From Flavobacteriaceae bacterium (lineage in GTDB: Bacteria > Bacteroidota > Bacteroidia > Flavobacteriales > Flavobacteriaceae): DNA of 64,000 nucleotides. The stretch spans positions 26,092 to 90,091 of the forward strand of contig JAKITV010000004.1 of NCBI GenBank assembly GCA_021647885.1, written 5' to 3'. The position numbers and the translations under genes are program-made. Each line of letters starts with the position of its first letter. Within the stretch, counting starts at the first letter, position 1. The notes beneath the pieces were generated by a model. The model saw nothing but the letters and a program-made list of their open reading frames with translations. It ran no database searches and was not told the DNA's origin. Below, piece after piece: positions 52,870-62,084 of this stretch.

Positions 52870-54654
52870 ATGCCAAACAAAACACTATTAACTCGCTTTT
52901 TAATTTGGAGATATAAACACATTCCCAATCGGCAGTTTATTTATATCTTAAGTGTAGTAATTGGTCTGTTGGCAGGTCTTGGAGCTGTCGCTTTAAAAAA
53001 CCTAACACATTTTATTCAAAAATTACTTGAAGGTGGATTTATAAAAGATATCCATCAAATATTTTATTTTATATTTCCAATTATTGGTTTACTGTTTGTT
53101 TTCCTAACCATAAAATATATAATAAATAAAAAAGTTGGTCACGGAATTCCTTCTACCTTATATGCTATTTCAAAACAAAAAGGGATTATGCCTAGGCATC
53201 AAATGTGGGCTTCTTTAATAACAGCACCATTAACTGTTGGCTTTGGAGGTTCTGTTGGACTGGAAGGCCCTACTGTTGCAACAGGAGCAGCTTTAGGCTC
53301 TAATTTTGCGCGTTTATTTCACTTAAATCAAACAGCAAGAACTTTACTTATTGGATGTGCAGCAGCTGGAGCAATGTCCTCAATATTTAAAGCTCCTATT
53401 GCAGCTATTATATTTGCTGTAGAAATTTTTAGTTTAGAGCTAACTATTGCTTCAATGATACCTTTATTATTAGCTTCTATTTCGGCAATATTAACCTCAT
53501 ATTTCTTTTTTGGGGACGATGTATTGCTCCATTTTCAAATACAAGATAAATTTGAATTAAATGATGTTTTATTTTATATCCTTCTAGGTATATCTTCAGC
53601 AATGACTTCTATTTATTTTAGTAAAGTCTATTTTTCTATTGATGCTTTTTTTAAACGGTTTAAAAATCCTTACAAACGGTTAATAATTGGAGGTGTTATA
53701 ATAGGGGTTATTGTGTTTTTTATTCCGCCTCTCTTTGGTGAAGGATTCGAGACTATTAATAATGTATTAAAAGGAAATATTGCTGAAGTTACCACTAATA
53801 ATATTTTTAATACAGTCTCTGATAATATTTGGATTATTATAGCGCTTCTTGTTGGTTTAGTGGTATTTAAAGTAATTGCAATGGCATTTACTTTTGGAGC
53901 TGGTGGTGTTGGAGGCGTTTTTGCTCCAACCCTTTTTACAGGAAGTATTTCAGGGTATGTTCTTGCAATGATTATAAATTACAGCAATATATTTAACCAC
54001 CAATTATCATTAACAAATTTTGCTATGGTTGGCATGGCTGGACTAATGGCTGGTGTCTTACAAGCACCCTTAACTGCGATTTTTTTAATTGCTGAAATTA
54101 CAGGTGGTTATGAGCTTTTTATTCCATTAATGATTGTTGCTTCAATTTCTTTTTTAATTACCAAAAAATATATTCCTCATAATATATATGTGTCTGAATT
54201 AGCAAAACGAGGAGAACTCATTACTCATGATAAGGATAAAAATGTGTTAATGCTATTAGACATTGACAAAGTAATTGAAAGAAATTTTATTTCACTTTAT
54301 CCTGAAATGAATTTAGGTGAGGTTGTAAATAATGCAGTAGCAAAATCATCACGCAATCATTTTCCTGTTGTTAATGAGGATAACGAGTTTTTAGGAATCT
54401 TAACACTAAATGACATAAGAAGTATTATGTTTGATAAAAACTTGTACGAAAAAGTAAAAGTTAGAAGTCTTATGCATAGCGCTTCTGATATTATTTATTA
54501 TAAAAAGGACTCTACAGAGGAAATTCTAAACAAATTTAAAGGAAGTGGCGCTTGGAATTTGGTTGTAATTAAAGACGGTAAATATTACGGATTTATTTCA
54601 AAATCACGTTTACTCACTGCTTACAGAAGGCAATTAATTAACTTTACCAAGTAA
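52870..54654 (+). CDS. ClC-type anion channel/antiporter with CBS domains
   Basis: 594 residues. The ClC membrane domain (about 20-440) has the selectivity blocks GHGIP (90-94), GSVGLEGPT (with the gating glutamate E132) and GGVFAP. The usual GSGIP serine that contacts chloride is replaced by His91. The SIFKAPIAAIIFAVEIFSLE segment carries the internal proton-site region. A pair of CBS domains follows (about 460-590: LYPEMNLGEVVNNAVAKSSR and LMHSASDIIYYKKDSTEEI), which bind nucleotides in relatives and regulate gating. TAGCTTTA lies 4 nt before the ATG, close to a leaderless -7 box. Confidence 0.94.
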   Translation: MPNKTLLTRFLIWRYKHIPNRQFIYILSVVIGLLAGLGAVALKNLTHFIQKLLEGGFIKDIHQIFYFIFPIIGLLFVFLTIKYIINKKVGHGIPSTLYAISKQKGIMPRHQMWASLITAPLTVGFGGSVGLEGPTVATGAALGSNFARLFHLNQTARTLLIGCAAAGAMSSIFKAPIAAIIFAVEIFSLELTIASMIPLLLASISAILTSYFFFGDDVLLHFQIQDKFELNDVLFYILLGISSAMTSIYFSKVYFSIDAFFKRFKNPYKRLIIGGVIIGVIVFFIPPLFGEGFETINNVLKGNIAEVTTNNIFNTVSDNIWIIIALLVGLVVFKVIAMAFTFGAGGVGGVFAPTLFTGSISGYVLAMIINYSNIFNHQLSLTNFAMVGMAGLMAGVLQAPLTAIFLIAEITGGYELFIPLMIVASISFLITKKYIPHNIYVSELAKRGELITHDKDKNVLMLLDIDKVIERNFISLYPEMNLGEVVNNAVAKSSRNHFPVVNEDNEFLGILTLNDIRSIMFDKNLYEKVKVRSLMHSASDIIYYKKDSTEEILNKFKGSGAWNLVVIKDGKYYGFISKSRLLTAYRRQLINFTK

Positions 54655-54712
54655 TGAAACATCTATGATTAAGATGTAAGCTCACAAAGAAATGATTGCC
54701 TAGATGTTCCAT
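54654..54712. repeat. Stem-loop between the ClC gene and the next gene
   Basis: ATGAAACATCTA (54654-54665) and TAGATGTTCCAT (54701-54712) form a 12-bp stem with one mismatch. It begins at the ClC stop codon. No T tract follows. Confidence 0.5.
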
Positions 54713-54743
54713 CTGACAATTAAAAAACAATAAATATTGACAG

Positions 54744-54977
54744 ATGAAATACATTATAGCTGTTTTAACATTAGCATCATTAGGAAGCATAATAACTGGT
54801 TATCTTATTGACACCGAACACTCCCAACAGCTAATTGGATTTGGTGTTGCAGGTTTGTTTATTATAGTATTCCCTTTGTTTTCATATTACAGATGGAAAG
54901 ACAAAAACTTAAAAGATTATATGATTACTAAAAAAAATCTCGGAAAAATGCGAAATTACAAAAACGGAAAACATTAG
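54744..54977 (+). CDS. Small two-helix membrane protein
   Basis: 77 residues. Two hydrophobic helices (about 3-21 and 30-48) and a strongly basic cytoplasmic tail (YYRWKDKNLKDYMITKKN, then KNGKH). No known family recognised. It is 89 bp after the ClC gene, with a stem-loop in between, and convergent with tadA, whose coding end is only 7 bp away. Confidence 0.72.
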   Translation: MKYIIAVLTLASLGSIITGYLIDTEHSQQLIGFGVAGLFIIVFPLFSYYRWKDKNLKDYMITKKNLGKMRNYKNGKH

Positions 54978-54983
54978 GTATTT

Positions 54984-55433
54984 CTAATTCAAACTTCGTT
55001 TTTCAATAAAAAACCGCTTTAATAATTCTGAAGATTTATCAGCCATAATTCCACCTCTCATTTTTGTTTTAGGATGCAATTTGGTTTTCAAATTAATACA
55101 GCCTCTTTGTTCATCTCTTGCTCCAAAAACAATATTACTTATCTGACTCCAATACAAAGCTCCTGCACACATTTGACAAGGCTCTAAAGTTACATAAAGT
55201 GTGCAGTTTTGAAGATACTTCCCTCCCAAAAAATTAGCTGCAGCAGTAATGGCTTGCATTTCGGCATGAGCAGTAACATCGTTTAATGTTTCGGTCAAAT
55301 TATGTGCTCTGGCAATTATTCTGTTTTCAATAACAATAACTGCACCAACAGGAATTTCTCCTTTTTCAAAAGCTACTTCAGCTTCCTGAAAGGCTTTCTT
55401 CATGAAATAAGTATCATCAAAAGAGTTTTTCAT
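54984..55433 (-). CDS. tadA: tRNA-specific adenosine deaminase
   Basis: 149 residues from the ATG at 55433. The longer frame upstream (to 55529) would overlap the dxs coding region and adds no conserved sequence, so the internal ATG is chosen. The zinc site is HAEMQ (H56, catalytic E58) and PCQMCAG (C86, C89). The enzyme converts A34 to inosine in tRNA-Arg(ACG). Its start is 41 bp from the divergent dxs start. Confidence 0.95.
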   Translation of the reverse strand: MKNSFDDTYFMKKAFQEAEVAFEKGEIPVGAVIVIENRIIARAHNLTETLNDVTAHAEMQAITAAANFLGGKYLQNCTLYVTLEPCQMCAGALYWSQISNIVFGARDEQRGCINLKTKLHPKTKMRGGIMADKSSELLKRFFIEKRSLN

Positions 55434-55461
55434 AAGTTGTAAAAATACAATTTCAATCTCG

Positions 55462-55469
55462 TACTTTTG
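55462..55469 (+). promoter_or_regulatory. Promoter -7 element of dxs, 4 nt from a GTG start
   Basis: TACTTTTG, CCTT, GTG. The box is identical to that of tatD and sits at the same distance. TTG at 55437-55439 is a possible -33 element (22-bp spacing). Confidence 0.6.
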
Positions 55470-55473
55470 CCTT

Positions 55474-57252
55474 GTGCAAAAAAGTATATTAAAACATATA
55501 AGATTTCCTAAAGATTTGCGTAAGCTCAATATTGAAGATTTACCTCAACTCGTTCAAGAATTACGTGAATTTATTATTAATATAGTAGCCACAAAAGAAG
55601 GGCATTTGGGTGCTAGTTTAGGTGTAGTTGAACTCACAATTGCTTTACATTATGTATTTAATACACCTAAAGATTTACTTATTTGGGATGTTGGACACCA
55701 AGCCTATGGTCATAAAATATTAACTGGGCGACAAGAAAATTTTCATACAAATAGGCAATTTAAAGGTATTAGTGGTTTTCCAAAACGTAGTGAAAGTGAA
55801 TATGATGCATTTGGTGTTGGACATTCATCTACATCTATTTCGGCAGCATTAGGAATGGCAATTGCTTCAAAACTAAAAGGTGATTTTAAAAAACATCATA
55901 TTGCAGTTATTGGAGATGCATCAATTGCTAGCGGAATGGCATTTGAAGGTCTAAATCACGCTGGAGTTACCGATGCCAATTTACTCGTTATTTTGAACGA
56001 TAATGCTATTGGTATTGACCCAAGTGTTGGTGCGTTGAAACAATATCTAACCAATGTTAAAAATGGCACTCAAAAACAAGACAATATTTTTGAAGCATTG
56101 AATTTTAATTATTCTGGTCCAATAGATGGTCATGATGTTTATAAAGTTATTTCAGAATTAGAACGATTAAAAACAATAAAAGGACCAAAATTCCTTCACA
56201 TAATAACCACAAAAGGGAAAGGGCTAAAACAAGCCGAAGACAATCAAGTTACCTATCATGCTCCTGGAAAATTTAATGCTAAAACCGGAGAATTATTTGC
56301 CAAATCTGCCTTTAGGCAGCCAAAATATCAAGATGTTTTTGGACTAACTCTTGTTGAACTTGCAAAACAAAACGAAAACATAGTTGGCATTACTCCTGCT
56401 ATGCCAACAGGTTGTTCTTTAAAATATATGATGGAGCAAATTCCAGATCGCGCTTTTGATGTAGGAATCGCCGAACAACATGCTGTTACACTTGCAGCAG
56501 GAATGGCTACACAAGGATTGATTCCGTTTTGTAATATTTATTCCACATTTTTACAACGTGCTTACGACCAAGTAATTCATGATGTTGCCTTACAAAAATT
56601 ACCTGTTGTTTTTTGTTTGGACAGAGCAGGATTAGTTGGTGAAGATGGAGCAACACATCATGGTGTTTTTGATTTATCGTATTTAAGATGCATTCCAAAT
56701 CTTATCATATTTGCACCAAGAAACGAAGTTGAATTGCGCAACATAATGTACACCGCGCAATTAGGTTTAGATTTTCCTATTGCTATAAGATATCCTAGAG
56801 GACACGGAATAACAATTGATTGGAAGCAACCTTTTTCTAAAATTGAAATTGGGAAAGGCGTTCAACTAAAAACAGGGGGAAAGTTAGCACTTTTAAGTAT
56901 TGGTACAATTGCTAAAAGTGTAAATGAAGCTATTGATTTATCTGAAAATAAAGATGATTTTGCTCATTACGATTTACGTTTTGTAAAACCTTTAGATGAA
57001 AAACTATTACATTCAATTTTTAAAACTTATAAATATATTATTACTGTTGAAGACAACGCTATTAAAGGTGGTTTTGGCAGTGCTATTCTTGAATTTGCAT
57101 CAGCATATAATTACAAGAATACAATAAAGTTAATAGGTATTCCAGATGTATTTATTGTACACGGAAGTATTCAAAAGCTGCATGAATCAACCTTTTTAGA
57201 TGTTAAAGGAATAAAAAACCAAATTGAAATCTTAGTTAATAGCAATCTCTAA
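55474..57252 (+). CDS. dxs: 1-deoxy-D-xylulose-5-phosphate synthase
   Basis: 592 residues with a GTG start; the N-terminus QKSILKHIRFPKDLRKL fits the family, so a later start is unlikely. Thiamine-diphosphate motif GDASIASGMAFEGLNHAG, the glycine-rich GHSSTSISAALG region, and AEQHAVTLAAGMA with the catalytic Glu in the transketolase domain. The C-terminal transketolase domain (about 460-590) is complete. It performs the first step of the MEP isoprenoid pathway, which feeds the prenyl synthase encoded at 37670-38644. The 3' end overlaps a small antisense ORF by 21 bp. Confidence 0.96.
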   Translation: MQKSILKHIRFPKDLRKLNIEDLPQLVQELREFIINIVATKEGHLGASLGVVELTIALHYVFNTPKDLLIWDVGHQAYGHKILTGRQENFHTNRQFKGISGFPKRSESEYDAFGVGHSSTSISAALGMAIASKLKGDFKKHHIAVIGDASIASGMAFEGLNHAGVTDANLLVILNDNAIGIDPSVGALKQYLTNVKNGTQKQDNIFEALNFNYSGPIDGHDVYKVISELERLKTIKGPKFLHIITTKGKGLKQAEDNQVTYHAPGKFNAKTGELFAKSAFRQPKYQDVFGLTLVELAKQNENIVGITPAMPTGCSLKYMMEQIPDRAFDVGIAEQHAVTLAAGMATQGLIPFCNIYSTFLQRAYDQVIHDVALQKLPVVFCLDRAGLVGEDGATHHGVFDLSYLRCIPNLIIFAPRNEVELRNIMYTAQLGLDFPIAIRYPRGHGITIDWKQPFSKIEIGKGVQLKTGGKLALLSIGTIAKSVNEAIDLSENKDDFAHYDLRFVKPLDEKLLHSIFKTYKYIITVEDNAIKGGFGSAILEFASAYNYKNTIKLIGIPDVFIVHGSIQKLHESTFLDVKGIKNQIEILVNSNL

Positions 57253-57402
57253 TTTATCTTGCTTATTAATATCTGTCTTTACAGATTGTTTTTCAATTCT
57301 TTCTAAATTGTTTTCTGGATATAATTCTGCGAAAGCAATCAATCCAATCAATGTTATAAGAAACACTAATAATCCCATTTGGATGTTTCTGTTTTTAATC
57401 AT
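57232..57402 (-). CDS. Small single-pass membrane protein, uncertain
   Basis: 56 residues from the ATG at 57402 (an in-frame TTG lies at 57423). A basic N-terminus (MIKNRNIQ) precedes one hydrophobic helix (MGLLVFLITLIGLIAF) and a charged tail (about 27-56). The positive-inside layout and clean helix look real, but no family is recognised, and the 3' end overlaps dxs on the opposite strand by 21 bp. It could be a chance ORF. Confidence 0.45.
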   Translation of the reverse strand: MIKNRNIQMGLLVFLITLIGLIAFAELYPENNLERIEKQSVKTDINKQDKLEIAIN

Positions 57403-57423
57403 AATTAAAAAATTAAATAGCAA

Positions 57424-57720
57424 CTAATTACTAATTGTGATTATAATAATACCAACATTGTATATTTTATCTACCACATAATATTGTTTATTGCCTTGGT
57501 TATTTTCTTTATCAGAAACATTGCTCATGACAAGTAATACAACAAATGTGAAAAAAATACAGCTATTGCAGCAAGTAGGTTTTTTTCATTGTAATTAAAT
57601 TTAGGAACTTAATTTCGGGTAAACTTAATAAATTCAACGATTAAAAGCAAATAATGCCGATAAAAAGTAAAGATAAAGAAGTTCACAATATTTGTTAAAA
57701 ATTATTCTTATGTTTTTTTA
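57424..57720. other. Intergenic region, about 300 bp
   Basis: Very AT-rich. I see no ORF above 25 codons, no TANNTTTG box with a partner element, and no strong hairpin. It lies downstream of dgt on the minus strand and upstream of the small membrane ORF. Confidence 0.5.
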
Positions 57721-59067
57721 TTAATTAAACTGAAAACCTTTCAGTTTTTTATACGTCAAAACTGCATGGCTGTCTGATAATGACGACACATAATGACAAA
57801 CACTTATAAGTCTATTATACATTTGAGACCCATCAATTTTAATGGTTTCTGGTAATAGTTTTAATATAAGTTTGTTGTAATTAGAAGCTTCACCTTTAAA
57901 CTTATTGTTTACTGCTGCAATAAAAGTATCTAAAAGTTGAGTTATAACTTCGTATCCTGCAATTTCTTTATCGATAACTTCTTTAGATTGGTAAATGTTT
58001 TCAACACTTAGTTTTATAATATCATTTATTTGAGCTTCATATTTACTTTTGTCTAATAATGCTGTAGAAAAAATTCCTTTCAAAATATCTTCTTCATTTT
58101 TCATAAAAACCTCAACAGCTTCGTTAATTAGCGCATTAATTGCTAAAGCCCGAAGATAACTTACTCTGTCCTGAGTATTGGTTAGAGCATTATACTTATT
58201 AATATTAATAGAATCTCTAACTAAATTTATAAGATATTCTAATGCAAATTCTTCTTGTATTAATCCTAAATTAATACCATCTTCAAAATCAATAATTGTG
58301 TAACAAATATCGTCTGCTGCTTCTACAAGAAAAGCCAGTGGATGCCTGATAAAACTAATATCTTTACCTTGTCTTGTTTGAGTTAATCCTAACTCGTTGG
58401 CAAGATCTACAAAGGCTTCTTTTTCTGATTGAAAAAAGCCATATTTTTTTTCTGCAATATGATTTGTTTTCTTTTTTGGAAGTGACTCTTTTGGATATTT
58501 TGTAAGAGCACCTAAAGTAGCATAGCTTAAGCGCAGTCCGCCTTCTCTCCCTTCTCTGCTTTGTGTTAATATTTTAAATCCGTTAGCATTCCCTTCAAAA
58601 TCACATAAATCCTGATATTCTTTTTGTGATAATTGTGGTTTAAATTGTTTGCCTTTTCCTGTTTTAAAAAACTCTCCAATTGCTTTTTCTCCACTATGAC
58701 CAAAAGGCGGATTACCTATGTCATGAGCTAATGCTGCTGTTGCGACTATAGCTCCAAAATCATTAGCTTGATATCCATGAACTTCTTTAAGGTGTGGATG
58801 TTTTTCTAACAATTTTAATCCAGCTTGTCGCCCTAAAGAACGCCCAACAACACTTACCTCCAAACTATGTGTTAAGCGTGTATGTACAAAATCGGTTTGC
58901 GATAATGGAATGACTTGCGTTTTATCTTGAAGACTTCTAAATTCTGAAGAAAATATAATACGATCATAATCGACTTCAAACCCTAAACGTATTTCGTTTT
59001 GTTCTTTTCGTAAGCGTTTATTTGTATCACCAAAGCGTTTTAAAGAGAGTAATTGTTCCCAATTCAT
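57721..59067 (-). CDS. dgt: Deoxyguanosinetriphosphate triphosphohydrolase (dGTPase family)
   Basis: 448 residues. HD-domain metal site: RLTHSLEV (H67) and AHDIGNPPFGHSGE (H115, D116), with a later Asp in AADDICYTIIDFEDGI. FSSEFRSLQDKTQV near the N-terminus is a family hallmark of dGTPases. The enzyme hydrolyses dNTPs to nucleosides plus triphosphate, and members of the family also take part in phage defence by nucleotide depletion. It is monocistronic. The gap to the divergent TonB receptor carries the Pho-box-like repeats. Confidence 0.93.
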   Translation of the reverse strand: MNWEQLLSLKRFGDTNKRLRKEQNEIRLGFEVDYDRIIFSSEFRSLQDKTQVIPLSQTDFVHTRLTHSLEVSVVGRSLGRQAGLKLLEKHPHLKEVHGYQANDFGAIVATAALAHDIGNPPFGHSGEKAIGEFFKTGKGKQFKPQLSQKEYQDLCDFEGNANGFKILTQSREGREGGLRLSYATLGALTKYPKESLPKKKTNHIAEKKYGFFQSEKEAFVDLANELGLTQTRQGKDISFIRHPLAFLVEAADDICYTIIDFEDGINLGLIQEEFALEYLINLVRDSININKYNALTNTQDRVSYLRALAINALINEAVEVFMKNEEDILKGIFSTALLDKSKYEAQINDIIKLSVENIYQSKEVIDKEIAGYEVITQLLDTFIAAVNNKFKGEASNYNKLILKLLPETIKIDGSQMYNRLISVCHYVSSLSDSHAVLTYKKLKGFQFN

Positions 59068-59169
59068 AATTCAATATTAAGCTTACGCAATATAATTATT
59101 TGAATGTTAATTTATCGTTTCCAAATAATAAATTAAATAACTTTTTCATAACGATAAGATAACCCTTTT

Positions 59170-59209
59170 GTTACGGAGGTTTAACCTGCAATTAACCTCT
59201 TCTTTACAT
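59170..59209 (+). promoter_or_regulatory. Pho-box-like heptamer array before the TonB receptor gene
   Basis: Heptamers start every 11 bp: GTTACGG (59170), TTAACCT (59181), TTAACCT (59192) and TTTACAT (59203), each separated by 4 bp. This is the 7+4 architecture of PhoB sites. TAGGTTTC, one base from the -7 consensus, follows at 59214-59221. Confidence 0.6.
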
Positions 59210-59248
59210 AGTGTAGGTTTCTTTGTCACAAGAAATTATACTAAACAA

Positions 59249-62038
59249 ATGAGAAGAATTACACTGTTGTTTTTAATATGTATTACAACACTATCATATG
59301 CACAAAATGCCGGTTCAATAAAAGGAAAATTAATAGATAAAGAATACAATAATGAACCTTTAGCTTTTGCAAATATTTTAATTAAAGGCACTACTACCGG
59401 AACAACTTCAGATATTGATGGATTATATGCTTTTAATGATTTACAGCCAGGAGAATACACCTTAATCTTTAGTTTTGTAGGTTATGAAACTCAAGAGATA
59501 ATAACAACAGTAACTTCAGGGAGCACTATAGAAGTAAACGTAACTATGATTGCGAGTACAGCAGCCCTTAATCAAATTGTTATTACCACTACTACTAAAC
59601 GTGAAAGTGAAGTTGCACTTTTGCTCGATCAAAAAAAAGCTGTAGAAATTAAACAAAGTATTGGTGCAGAAGAACTTGCTAGAAAAGGCGTTAACGATGC
59701 CGCTGGAGCAGTAGCCAAAATCTCTGGTGTTTCTAAACAGGAAGGTTCTGGCAATGTATATGTTCGTGGGCTAGGAGATCGCTATTTAAACACGACCTTA
59801 AATGGACTTTCATTACCATCAAACAATATTAATAAGAAGAACATCGACCTTAATCTTTTTGCCTCGGATATTATTCAAAATGTATCTATAAGTAAAACGT
59901 ACACTTCTAAATTCTATGGCGATTTTTCAGCTGGAAATATTGATATCTCTTCCAAAGAATATAAAGGCAATGGTTTTTTTAATGTGTTTACAGGTTCAGG
60001 AATTAATACAAGAGCTGTTGGCAAAAATTTTGTAAGAAGTGAAGGTACTGGATATTTTGGTTACTACGGAAGGTACAAACGTAACCCTTTTGCTGTGATA
60101 CTTTCTCATGGTATTGACCCTGTTAATGTTGGCGCTCCAATAAATATTAGCTATGGTGCTTCTGCTGGGAAATCTTTCGATTTTAAAAATGGCTCACGAT
60201 TGAGCTTGTTTGTAACTGCTTCGTTTAAAAATAATTATGAATACAGAAATGGTAGGCAAACAGATTTCACTACAGTATTTAAAAAAGTATTTCCTGAAAC
60301 TGAAGTGTTTGAATACTCAACCACGACAACAGCGATGGCAAATATTAATTTTAGGCTTGATGATGTTAGCAAATTCAAATTCAATTCTCTTTTTATAAGT
60401 AACTCATCCGATCAAGTTGGGTATTACGGTACCAATGGTCAAGGCCAAAATAGAGATGCCATTTTAAATACCGATGAAGGCTTTTATCAAATGAATGTAC
60501 AATTTAATCAAGATGTTATCTTAGTGAATCAATTGATAGGTACACATAAAATTACTGAAAATATTAAGTTAGACTGGGCAATTGGTTACAATAAAGTATT
60601 CTCTGACGAACCTGACAGAAAACGCATAAGTTTAGAAAATTACCAATACGCACTAGACAATAACCCATCTACAAATCCAACATTTTACAATAATATCCCT
60701 TTTGATAATCAACGTTACTTTCAGAAAATTGAAGATGATGAATTTAACAGCCGCATTAATTTAGCATATACGATTTCGGATGCTTTAAAACTAAATTTTG
60801 GGTTTAACGGAAGAAGTAAAAAACGTGATTTTGAAAACATTAGGTATGGTTACGACATTGTTGATACTGGCTTTCAAATTACTGATGTAAATAACTTTAA
60901 CTCCATTTTTAATGTTGAAAATCTAGCCATTAACAGCAATAACGGTATTTACAGAACTTTTGTGTTTAATGCTATTAATCCGCCCCAAATTGGACAATAT
61001 AACAGACCCGGCTTATTAGAAAATTCTTATCAAGGAAACTTAGATGTCTATGCAGGTTATACAAATGTCCAATTCAATATTTCTGAAAAACTACTCATCG
61101 TTCCTGGTGTTAGAGTAGAGTCTTATAAGCAGCGTATTGACTATAATGTTATAAACTTACCTAACGACGATCCTGGTTTTAGAGAAACGCAAAGCACCTT
61201 CTTTTTACCAAGTTTAAATGTAAAATATACTTTAAAAGAAAATCAAAATTTACGTTTCTCGGCTAGTAAAACCGTTTCTGTTCCCGAATTTAAAGAAATG
61301 GCGCCTTATGTTTATGAAGGTGTAACAGAACGTATAGGCGGAAATCCAGACTTATTAAATAATCCTTCCTTTTCAAAAATTTACAACATAGATGTAAAGT
61401 ATGAGTGGTTTATTAGCAAAAGTGAATTGTTCTCTATTGGTGGTTTTGGCAAGCAAATTAACGATCCTATAAATTTAGTTATTGCTAATGATGCTACCGG
61501 AACACAACGCTATTTTAGAACTGGAGACAAAGCCACTATTTTAGGGGTTGAGTTAGAATTAAGAAAACAATTAATTGCCAATGAAGATGAAGACTCTGAA
61601 CTTTCTGCTGGCTTTAATGCCACTTATATGCATACAAAGCAAGACTTAAAAAGTTCTTCAGGATTATATTCTTCAACACTTAACAGAACCGATAAATTAC
61701 AAGGTGCTTCACCATTAATTATTAATGCAGACATTAATTACTCGCCAACTTTCGGGACGTTTAAACCAGTTATAAATCTTGTTTACTCTTATTTCTCCGA
61801 TCGTATTTCGGCATTAGGTTCTGGGCAATTGGGAAATATTATTGAGAAAAGTGTATCGGTATTAGATCTTATCCTAAAGAGTGAAATAAACGAGCATCTA
61901 GAAATAAGTTTTAGTGCAAAAAATATTTTAGATCCTAGTATAAAACGAGTTAGGGAGAACACCTCTTTTGGAGATGTGATTCTATCTGAATATAACCGCG
62001 GAATGGATTTAAGCTTACAATTTAAATACAAATTTTAA
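59249..62038 (+). CDS. TonB-dependent receptor with carboxypeptidase-like domain, possible Pho-regulon member
   Basis: 929 residues from the ATG at 59249, which gives a proper signal peptide (MRRITLLFLICITTLSYAQ). The frame extends back to a TTG at 59168, but that would translate through the promoter repeats. A carboxypeptidase regulatory-like domain (about 25-110) is followed by a plug (AAGAVAKISGVSKQEGSGNV, then YVRGLGDRYLNTTLNGLSLP) and a barrel that ends LQFKYKF with a terminal Phe. RKGVNDAAGAV and the 'GLGDRY' plug are typical of one large flavobacterial receptor group. It is followed after 46 bp by a beta-helix lipoprotein. Phosphate-linked control is inferred from the heptamer array only. 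Confidence 0.92.
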   Translation: MRRITLLFLICITTLSYAQNAGSIKGKLIDKEYNNEPLAFANILIKGTTTGTTSDIDGLYAFNDLQPGEYTLIFSFVGYETQEIITTVTSGSTIEVNVTMIASTAALNQIVITTTTKRESEVALLLDQKKAVEIKQSIGAEELARKGVNDAAGAVAKISGVSKQEGSGNVYVRGLGDRYLNTTLNGLSLPSNNINKKNIDLNLFASDIIQNVSISKTYTSKFYGDFSAGNIDISSKEYKGNGFFNVFTGSGINTRAVGKNFVRSEGTGYFGYYGRYKRNPFAVILSHGIDPVNVGAPINISYGASAGKSFDFKNGSRLSLFVTASFKNNYEYRNGRQTDFTTVFKKVFPETEVFEYSTTTTAMANINFRLDDVSKFKFNSLFISNSSDQVGYYGTNGQGQNRDAILNTDEGFYQMNVQFNQDVILVNQLIGTHKITENIKLDWAIGYNKVFSDEPDRKRISLENYQYALDNNPSTNPTFYNNIPFDNQRYFQKIEDDEFNSRINLAYTISDALKLNFGFNGRSKKRDFENIRYGYDIVDTGFQITDVNNFNSIFNVENLAINSNNGIYRTFVFNAINPPQIGQYNRPGLLENSYQGNLDVYAGYTNVQFNISEKLLIVPGVRVESYKQRIDYNVINLPNDDPGFRETQSTFFLPSLNVKYTLKENQNLRFSASKTVSVPEFKEMAPYVYEGVTERIGGNPDLLNNPSFSKIYNIDVKYEWFISKSELFSIGGFGKQINDPINLVIANDATGTQRYFRTGDKATILGVELELRKQLIANEDEDSELSAGFNATYMHTKQDLKSSSGLYSSTLNRTDKLQGASPLIINADINYSPTFGTFKPVINLVYSYFSDRISALGSGQLGNIIEKSVSVLDLILKSEINEHLEISFSAKNILDPSIKRVRENTSFGDVILSEYNRGMDLSLQFKYKF

Positions 62039-62084
62039 ACATAAATAATAACAATAAATAGAAATTAAATCAAACTCTAAAACA

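Noticed and set aside
55434..55529. Longer N-terminus for TadA
   Set aside because: It would overlap the dxs coding region and promoter on the opposite strand, and the family N-terminus begins at the ATG at 55433.
57721..59067. Anti-phage defence island around dgt
   Set aside because: The dGTPase family can act in defence, but the neighbours are housekeeping and uptake genes, and no other defence gene is present.
59168..59248. TTG start for the TonB receptor
   Set aside because: The segment is the promoter with its heptamer array. A proper signal peptide begins at the ATG at 59249.
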